Shown here piece by piece: positions 6,949 to 10,418 of a stretch of 10,418 bases of DNA. The position numbers and the translations under genes were made by a program. Numbering within the stretch: position 1 is the first letter of the stretch; every line of letters begins with the position of its first letter. This DNA is from JBOHHM01 sp050725495. Its GTDB lineage: Bacteria > Pseudomonadota > Gammaproteobacteria > Burkholderiales > Burkholderiaceae_C. The stretch is from the NCBI GenBank assembly GCA_050725495.1, contig JBOHHM010000318.1, positions 1 through 10,418 of the forward strand. The letters run 5' to 3'. A model generated the notes under the pieces. It made no database searches. It saw only the letters and a list, made by a program, of their open reading frames with translations, and was not told the DNA's origin.

Positions 6949-7968
6949 ATGGCAACGCCCCGTAAGACAACGACCGGGCGCTGGCAGATCCAGATTGAGG
7001 TCGCCGGCGTGCGTGACTCCGGCACCTTCCAGACCAAGCGCGAGGCGCAGGCTTGGGCCGAGGCCCGGGCCGTGGAGCTGCGCTCGGTCAGGGGCGGAAA
7101 GGTCGGCACGGTCAAGACGCTGCGCGATGCGCTGCGGCGCTATGCCGATGAGGTGACGCCGCACAAGCGCGGCTGGGCCAAGGAGCTGATCCGCCTGAAG
7201 GCGTTCGAAGGCGAGGCGCACCGCGCGCTGCCGGTCGCTCGGCAACTGTCGGAGCTCACGGTCGGCGACGTAGCGCTGTGGCGCGATGCGCGGCTCAAGA
7301 TGACGGCGCGCGGGTCGGTGCTGCGCGATCTGACCCTGCTGTCGAGCGTGTTCGAGCTCGCCCGGCGCGAGTGGGGCTGGGTCGACGTGAACGTGGTGCG
7401 TGACGTGGGCAAGCCCGCGAACCCGGACCACCGCGAACGCATCATCACAGGCGCGGAAGTGCGGCGCATGCTGCGCCAGCTCGGCTACAGCCGCGCCACC
7501 GCGCGCTCGGTCAGCCAGGCGGTGGCGGCGTGTTTTCTGGTGGCGCTGGCCACCGGCATGCGGGCCGGCGAGTTGTGCGGCCTGCGCTGGGATGATGTGC
7601 ATGCCAATTATTGCACGCTGCGCACCAGCAAGACTGGCAAGGGCCGGGACGTGCCACTCCCGCCCGGGGCCCGCGCGCTGATCGAGCGCATGCGCGGCTG
7701 GGATGAGGCGCTGGTCTTCGGCCTGAGCAGTCAGACGCTGGATGCGCTGTTCAGGCGCGCGCGGGATAGGGCCGGCTTCAGCGGCTTCACTTTCCACGAC
7801 AGCCGCCACACGGCGGCCACCAGGCTGGCGCAGCGTCTGCATGTGCTGGACCTGTGCAAGATGTTCGGCTGGGCGAACACGAAGCGGGCTTTGACCTACT
7901 ACAACCCCAGGGCCTCTGAGATCGCGGCGCGGCTCAGCGCAGCCGCTCCCACTCAATCACCTCGCTGA
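6949..7968 (+). CDS. Tyrosine recombinase / phage-type integrase
   Basis: The 339-residue protein resembles integrases of phages and genomic islands. It starts MATPRKTTTGRWQIQIEV, a short beta-rich arm-binding N-terminus, followed by a core-binding helical domain (about residues 50-160) and the catalytic domain. Visible active-site residues are Arg205 (TGMRAGEL), Lys228 (RTSKTGKG), His283 and Arg286 (HDSRH), Trp308 in place of the second His (FGWAN) and the nucleophile Tyr317 or the adjacent Tyr318 (TYYNP). All are intact, so the enzyme may be active. An upstream GTG at 6886 would add 21 residues; the ATG at 6949 fits the family better, though no clear Shine-Dalgarno precedes it. The gene follows tRNA-Leu(UAA) and its end overlaps the convergent gene by 35 bases. 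Confidence 0.93.
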   Translation: MATPRKTTTGRWQIQIEVAGVRDSGTFQTKREAQAWAEARAVELRSVRGGKVGTVKTLRDALRRYADEVTPHKRGWAKELIRLKAFEGEAHRALPVARQLSELTVGDVALWRDARLKMTARGSVLRDLTLLSSVFELARREWGWVDVNVVRDVGKPANPDHRERIITGAEVRRMLRQLGYSRATARSVSQAVAACFLVALATGMRAGELCGLRWDDVHANYCTLRTSKTGKGRDVPLPPGARALIERMRGWDEALVFGLSSQTLDALFRRARDRAGFSGFTFHDSRHTAATRLAQRLHVLDLCKMFGWANTKRALTYYNPRASEIAARLSAAAPTQSPR

Positions 7969-8158
7969 GCAGCCACTTGCCGTCGCGGCCCGGCGTCGGG
8001 AAGCCGGGCTCGTGCATGCGCCTGGCCAGGGTGTTGCGGTGGATGCCCAGGCGCTCGGCCATCTGAGCGCGGTCGAGCCGCGTGCCCTGGATGCGCGCCA
8101 TGGTGAGCACGGCGCTGGTGAGTTGATCGATGCGGGTGAGTAGGGCGGCTTCGGTCAT
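7934..8158 (-). CDS. Small helix-turn-helix protein, excisionase/AlpA-like
   Basis: This 74-residue protein starts MTEAALLTRIDQLTSAVLTM. Its C-terminal half contains a helix-turn-helix, RAQMAERLGIHRNTLARRM, followed by a wing-like PGRDGKWLLSEVIEWE, the layout of AlpA/MerR-type excisionases and small phage regulators. Next to an integrase it is a good candidate recombination directionality factor or regulator of the element. Its ATG overlaps the stop of the upstream gene as ATGA (8155-8158), which suggests translational coupling. A longer reading of the frame up to 8362 is a shadow of that upstream gene. Its last 35 bases overlap the 3' end of the integrase on the other strand. Confidence 0.75.
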   Translation of the reverse strand: MTEAALLTRIDQLTSAVLTMARIQGTRLDRAQMAERLGIHRNTLARRMHEPGFPTPGRDGKWLLSEVIEWERLR

Positions 8159-8739
8159 GCCTTGCTCCTGTAAATCTTGGTCAAATCGCCCTTGACGGCA
8201 TGCCCCCGCCCGCGCAGCATTCCGGAATCGCGAAGTTGTGCCGCGAGTTCTGCGAAGTTGCTCATTCCCCCTTTGCAGTGGCTGCGGAACGCCAGTTTTC
8301 CCATAGAGATGATTTCTGAGCGCAGCGCTGAAGAAATGGACTTTGCGAGAGCCTCTGCCCACTCATCTGGCTGCGGCTTGTTTTGCGGCGGGGTGGTGTA
8401 GAGCTTTTCGGCGTCGCACATCGGAGGGCGTTTCTCATGGCGCGCGTACGTTTCCAAGCCGTTATGGGTTTCGCCAGTCGCCACCAGATAAACCGACTCC
8501 TGCTCACTCCCTGCGGGCTCCTGCTCGCTCGCGGCTGGCATCTTGTCGCTCGCGGTGGGCTGCTCAAGCGCGGCTGCAATGGCCGCCCCATGCTCGACGA
8601 CAAAATTTGCACACGCCTCTTGCATCGCAAGGCTGCCGAGCTCTGGGTGTGTCTCGATCTCGACCGCGTATTCATTCTTGTACTTTGTGCGCAAGCGCAG
8701 GTAGAGCAGGCGCTCCGCGACTTCTGTGATGTTGGTCAT
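8155..8739 (-). CDS. Hypothetical phage-like protein, possible fusion
   Basis: The 194-residue protein starts MTNITEVAERLLYLRLRTKY behind a clear ribosome site AAAGGAGA eight bases from the ATG. Residues 1-70 look helical. Three 7-residue repeats follow (PTASDKM, PAASEQE, PAGSEQE). Then comes VYLVATGETHNGLE up to EKLYTTPPQ, a pattern common in small phage early proteins of unknown function. The C-terminal 50 residues are unusual. They cross a 50-bp block inverted relative to the upstream gene and a 35-bp repeat read in a different frame there. An internal ATG at 8265 (MSNFAELAAQLRDSG, 36 residues, after AAAGGGGGA) could be a former separate gene. Start and stop both overlap neighbours as ATGA. 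No function can be assigned. Confidence 0.7.
   Translation of the reverse strand: MTNITEVAERLLYLRLRTKYKNEYAVEIETHPELGSLAMQEACANFVVEHGAAIAAALEQPTASDKMPAASEQEPAGSEQESVYLVATGETHNGLETYARHEKRPPMCDAEKLYTTPPQNKPQPDEWAEALAKSISSALRSEIISMGKLAFRSHCKGGMSNFAELAAQLRDSGMLRGRGHAVKGDLTKIYRSKA
8270..8304 (-). repeat. Direct repeat copy 1 (35 bp)
   Basis: This stretch matches 8750-8784 at 32 of 35 positions, in the same orientation. In copy 2 the repeat is the end of the 8736-9026 gene and the ribosome site of the next gene; here it is read inside the 8155-8739 gene in another frame. A 12-base piece, CCTTTGCGATGG, recurs at 9009-9020. Confidence 0.85.
8305..8354. repeat. Inverted repeat copy of 8843-8892 (50 bp)
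   Basis: The plus strand here equals the minus strand of 8843-8892 at 43 of 50 positions. It begins exactly where the direct repeat (8270-8304) ends. The block is open on both strands: the minus strand reads EALAKSISSALRSEIIS in the 8155-8739 gene, and the other orientation reads EMIAERGTEEMDLARAA in the 8736-9026 gene. Confidence 0.85.
8497..8559 (-). repeat. Three 21-bp imperfect tandem repeats inside a coding region
   Basis: Units at 8497-8517, 8518-8538 and 8539-8559 encode PAGSEQE, PAASEQE and PTASDKM. The frame is preserved, so copy number changes would lengthen or shorten a flexible acidic linker without breaking the gene. Confidence 0.7.
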
Positions 8740-9026
8740 TTCACACTCTCCTTTGCGATGGCTGTGGAACGCCAGTTTTCCCATCGCGCAATAAATGAAT
8801 CAGCTTTGCTCTCATGCTGTTGAATTAGCCGCGTCTTGATGGCGGCTCTCGCAAGGTCCATTTCTTCGGTGCCGCGCTCGGCAATCATCTCTTCCCAATG
8901 CACTTGGGTGAGAAGGTATGCTTCGCTGTGAAACAGTTGGTCGTTACCGATGGCCTTATACATTTCCATCATCGCCAGATGCTCGCAATTGTGCTCATTC
9001 CCCGCCATCCTTTGCGATGGGTGCAT
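8736..9026 (-). CDS. Hypothetical small protein of the element
   Basis: The frame encodes 96 residues, beginning MHPSQRMAGNEHNCEHLAMM and ending STAIAKESVK. It looks mostly helical, with a Cys and several His near the N-terminus and a basic, Trp-containing C-terminus (WENWRSTA). I do not recognise the family. The ATG at 9026 has GGAG eight bases upstream; a second ATG at 9008 is possible but sits directly against AAAGG. The stop overlaps the next ATG as ATGA (8736-8739). Its central block EMIAERGTEEMDLARAA is present in inverted orientation inside the downstream gene, and its last 35 bases are duplicated there. Confidence 0.6.
   Translation of the reverse strand: MHPSQRMAGNEHNCEHLAMMEMYKAIGNDQLFHSEAYLLTQVHWEEMIAERGTEEMDLARAAIKTRLIQQHESKADSFIARWENWRSTAIAKESVK
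8750..8784 (-). repeat. Direct repeat copy 2 (35 bp)
   Basis: This is the partner of 8270-8304. On the minus strand it encodes WENWRSTAIAK at the end of the upstream gene and carries the AAAGG of the next gene's ribosome site. Confidence 0.85.
8843..8892. repeat. Inverted repeat partner of 8305-8354 (50 bp)
   Basis: Its reverse complement matches 8305-8354 at 43 of 50 positions. Here the block is 58 bases from the direct repeat copy 2, whereas in the other copy the two touch. Confidence 0.85.
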
Positions 9027-9074
9027 TCCGCCGTCTCCGGGGTGATGGGTAAGCCGTGGTAGTGGATCACTTGG

Positions 9075-9332
9075 TCAGCGCTTCTTGTGGGGTGCCTGTC
9101 GGAAGCCGGCCGCGGCATTGACACGGCCGCCGGCGATGAAGCCGGCTTGCTGCACTTTCAGGAAACGCTCGAACTGCGGCGTGTCCTTGGCGAGGGCTTT
9201 CGCCACACGGATTTGGACATCGGTGGCGTTCTGTTCGTGGGGAAGCATGTGCTTTTCGCGCCGCACTTCCTCGCACACTTCCTGCGAAGGCAATGGCCCC
9301 GCAGTGATTTCGACAACAATGTCGGTTTTCAT
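9075..9332 (-). CDS. Hypothetical phage-like protein, first gene of the minus-strand set
   Basis: The frame encodes 85 residues and starts MKTDIVVEITAGPLPSQEVC behind a good ribosome site AGGAGA (6 bases before the ATG). The middle is charged and helical (EEVRREKHMLPHEQNATDVQ), and the end is rich in Ala, Gly and basic residues (AAAGFRQAPHKKR). There is no signal peptide or membrane segment. The family is not recognised. It lies 48 bases upstream of the next minus-strand gene and may be cotranscribed with it. An overlapping pair of palindromes lies 39-75 bases upstream of its start. Confidence 0.6.
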   Translation of the reverse strand: MKTDIVVEITAGPLPSQEVCEEVRREKHMLPHEQNATDVQIRVAKALAKDTPQFERFLKVQQAGFIAGGRVNAAAGFRQAPHKKR

Positions 9333-9370
9333 GTGGACTCTCCTATTGCAATTCGGATCTGACTAAGAGA

Positions 9371-9407
9371 CCCGCCAATGCACACCCGAGGCGGGATGCA
9401 CATTGGC
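9371..9407 (-). promoter_or_regulatory. Overlapping palindromes and direct repeat upstream of the small-gene set
   Basis: CCCGCC (9371-9376) pairs with GGCGGG (9390-9395), and GCCAATG (9374-9380) pairs with CATTGGC (9401-9407). The two share bases, so only one can form at a time. ATGCACA is also repeated at 9378-9384 and 9397-9403. Such a site just upstream of a phage-like operon could be a repressor operator or an alternative-fold leader. No convincing -35/-10 pair was found. Confidence 0.4.
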
Positions 9408-9437
9408 TGATCCCGTCGGGGCTCCGGTGAAAATGGA

Positions 9438-9740
9438 CAGGGGAGTGAGCGACGTCCCAAGCGGGACTCGCGCCCCTGCTGGACTGGTGAAGGCTGGATT
9501 TACCGGGTTGCTACCCGATCACGGAACTCCAGCTCCGTGTTTTGCTCGTAGAGAGCGAAAAGGCCACTTGAAGGCGGGCTCTGCATGGAATGCAAAACCC
9601 GCTTTCAAGCGGCCTCAAATGAAGGATGCGGTGGTGCGACGCATCTGCGCAGACTCTGCTGGGTGCAGACTCTTCCGGTAAGCGACGGAATCGACGCTTG
9701 CCGCAAGGTTCTGCGGATTGGCCTTTAGTGTCTGACCAAT
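9438..9740. other. Gene-poor stretch with a dense run of hairpins
   Basis: No convincing gene was found in 9333-9790. It holds consecutive hairpins: CAGGGG/CCCCTG with nested GCGA/TCGC and GTCCC/GGGAC (9438-9478); CGGGT/ACCCG (9504-9517); CACGGA/TCCGTG followed by TTTT (9520-9539); TTTTGCTC/GAGCGAAAA with one bulge (9540-9561); an 18-base arm pair with two mismatches and an inner TGCAT/ATGCA (9561-9615); GATGCG/CGCATC (9625-9645); CGGTAAGCG/CGCTTGCCG (9676-9703); and ATTGG/CCAAT (9717-9740). Structured RNA, an origin-like region or decayed repeats are all possible. Confidence 0.5.
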
Positions 9741-9834
9741 TGAAAATCCTTGCAACCGATCCGAAACCGGCCCATGAAGCCCCTTTTCCTTTCAAGGTAT
9801 GCGGCGCCGGCGGCACCGTTCATGGAATTGAAGG

Positions 9835-10279
9835 CTACAAAGCCCGCGCGGGCTTGACCAGCCGCATGTTCTGCGGTGCTTGGCAACCCTCACGTAGCTC
9901 GTGCGGCGCCACCGCATGAATCGAGCCAGCACAGCGCCAGGAATTTGTTGGTCGTCCACGGGCGGCATGAAGCGCGCGCGCTCGGCCAGCCACAAGGGTG
10001 TGCGAACGAACTCGCAGCGCCACCACCGCCGCCAGCGCTCCAGGGTGCGCAGCGACACACCCGTTTCGCCAGCGATGCGCGCACCCGCCGAGGTCCGTGC
10101 GGCATGAGCCGCGCTGGCGAGCACCACCGCCAATGCCGGGTAGACCCGCTGGCCCAGCCATCTTTTGAATTCGACGTCCTTGACCGCGCAGTGGGACCGC
10201 GACGCTGCGTGGAATACTCACTCAGCCTCGTTGGCATCTTCCTGAGGAATTGGATGGCGGTTTCAAGTCCCAAGCGCAA
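9835..10279 (-). pseudogene. Decayed helix-turn-helix gene, probably associated with an insertion sequence
   Basis: The minus-strand frame read from 10217 to 9792 encodes KDVEFKRWLGQRVYPALAVV, then GETGVSLRTLERWRRWW, a clear helix-turn-helix with a Trp-rich end, then VRTPLWLAERARFMPPVDDQ. This resembles HTH proteins that I recall near transposases in Comamonadaceae, but no search was done. The frame has a stop (TCA at 10218-10220) just upstream of the conserved part and no ATG or GTG before it, so the original N-terminus must lie in another frame or be lost. The continuation after LARFMRW also looks shifted, with another frame reading to MRLVKPARAL and a stop at 9835. The boundaries are approximate. 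Confidence 0.6.
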
Positions 10280-10310
10280 CAGTCCGGGTTAATGAACCTA
10301 TTTTCCTCAG

Positions 10311-10418
10311 TTACCCGGTCGCTGGCGTCGGAGACGGGGATGCCGTCTTTGGCCCCGAGGCGAGGATTCGCGCGACGATGTAGTGCACCAAAGCGTACCA
10401 GCGCTGCGTCTTTCCCAA
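10311..10418 (-). CDS. C-terminal tail of an unidentified protein, cut by the window edge
   Basis: The minus-strand frame entering from the right edge reads LGKTQRWYALVHYIVARILA, then a Pro, Ser and Thr-rich tail ending PATG, with TAA at 10311-10313. The 35 residues have natural codon use and a hydrophobic patch (YALVHYIVARILA), so a real gene end is likely. It lies upstream of the decayed HTH gene on the same strand and may belong to the same insertion-sequence module. No family can be named. Confidence 0.45.
   Translation of the reverse strand: MGKTQRWYALVHYIVARILASGPKTASPSPTPATG

Noticed and set aside
6922..7956. Minus-strand open frame opposite the integrase
   Set aside because: The plus-strand product has all the tyrosine recombinase catalytic residues; this frame is a shadow.
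8177..8401. Plus-strand 74-codon frame containing EMISERSAEEMDFARA
   Set aside because: Its similarity to the 8736-9026 gene is explained by the inverted repeat; it has no good ribosome site and crosses two minus-strand genes, so it was not called as a gene.
9403..9681. Plus-strand 92-codon frame (TTG start)
   Set aside because: It crosses several hairpins, has no ribosome site and shows no recognisable features.
9333..9790. Retron or integron attC-like structure suggested by the hairpins
   Set aside because: There is no reverse transcriptase or integron integrase in the window and no attC core sequence, so neither is supported.
9511..9816. Minus-strand 101-codon frame after the HTH remnant
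   Set aside because: It has no good ribosome site for its start and passes through the hairpin run; coding is not supported.
6807..10418. CRISPR array
   Set aside because: The repeats are few, unequally spaced and partly coding; no regular repeat-spacer pattern exists.

Overview
The window looks like chromosomal DNA of a GC-rich betaproteobacterium, most likely Burkholderiales and close to Comamonadaceae. The main reasons are the gene order tRNA-Leu, tig, clpP, clpX, lon, tRNA-Gly, tRNA-Cys, tRNA-Leu, the protein sequences, and encoded CCA ends on all four tRNAs. This placement is an inference from recognition; no search was run.

Layout. Positions 1-170 hold the C-terminal end of an RND efflux permease, followed by a terminator. 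Positions 297-6372 hold a tRNA-Leu(UAG) and a proteostasis block on the plus strand: trigger factor, ClpP, ClpX and Lon. Good terminator hairpins follow tig and clpP, and a heat-shock-like promoter lies in front of lon, so these genes are a cluster with several transcription units rather than one simple operon. Positions 6436-6806 hold tRNA-Gly(GCC), tRNA-Cys(GCA) and tRNA-Leu(UAA), with terminators after the first two.

From 6807 onward the content is accessory. A tyrosine recombinase gene starts 142 bases after tRNA-Leu(UAA), the usual arrangement for an element integrated in a tRNA 3' end. Facing it on the minus strand are four small genes (9332 down to 7934). The last three are joined by ATGA stop/start overlaps, and the last encodes an excisionase/AlpA-like helix-turn-helix protein that overlaps the integrase 3' end. 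The two middle genes share a 35-bp direct repeat and, right beside it, a 50-bp block in opposite orientation, so the small operon appears to have been reshuffled. Positions 9333-9790 have no convincing gene but an unusual run of back-to-back hairpins. Positions 9792-10418 hold a decayed helix-turn-helix gene and the tail of an unidentified protein, both on the minus strand. The second attachment site was not found, so the element either extends beyond the window or has decayed.

How the genes work together: trigger factor folds nascent chains, ClpXP and Lon degrade misfolded or regulatory proteins, and the tRNA cluster served as the landing site for a phage-like or integrative element of which the integrase, a likely directionality factor and small cargo or regulatory genes remain.
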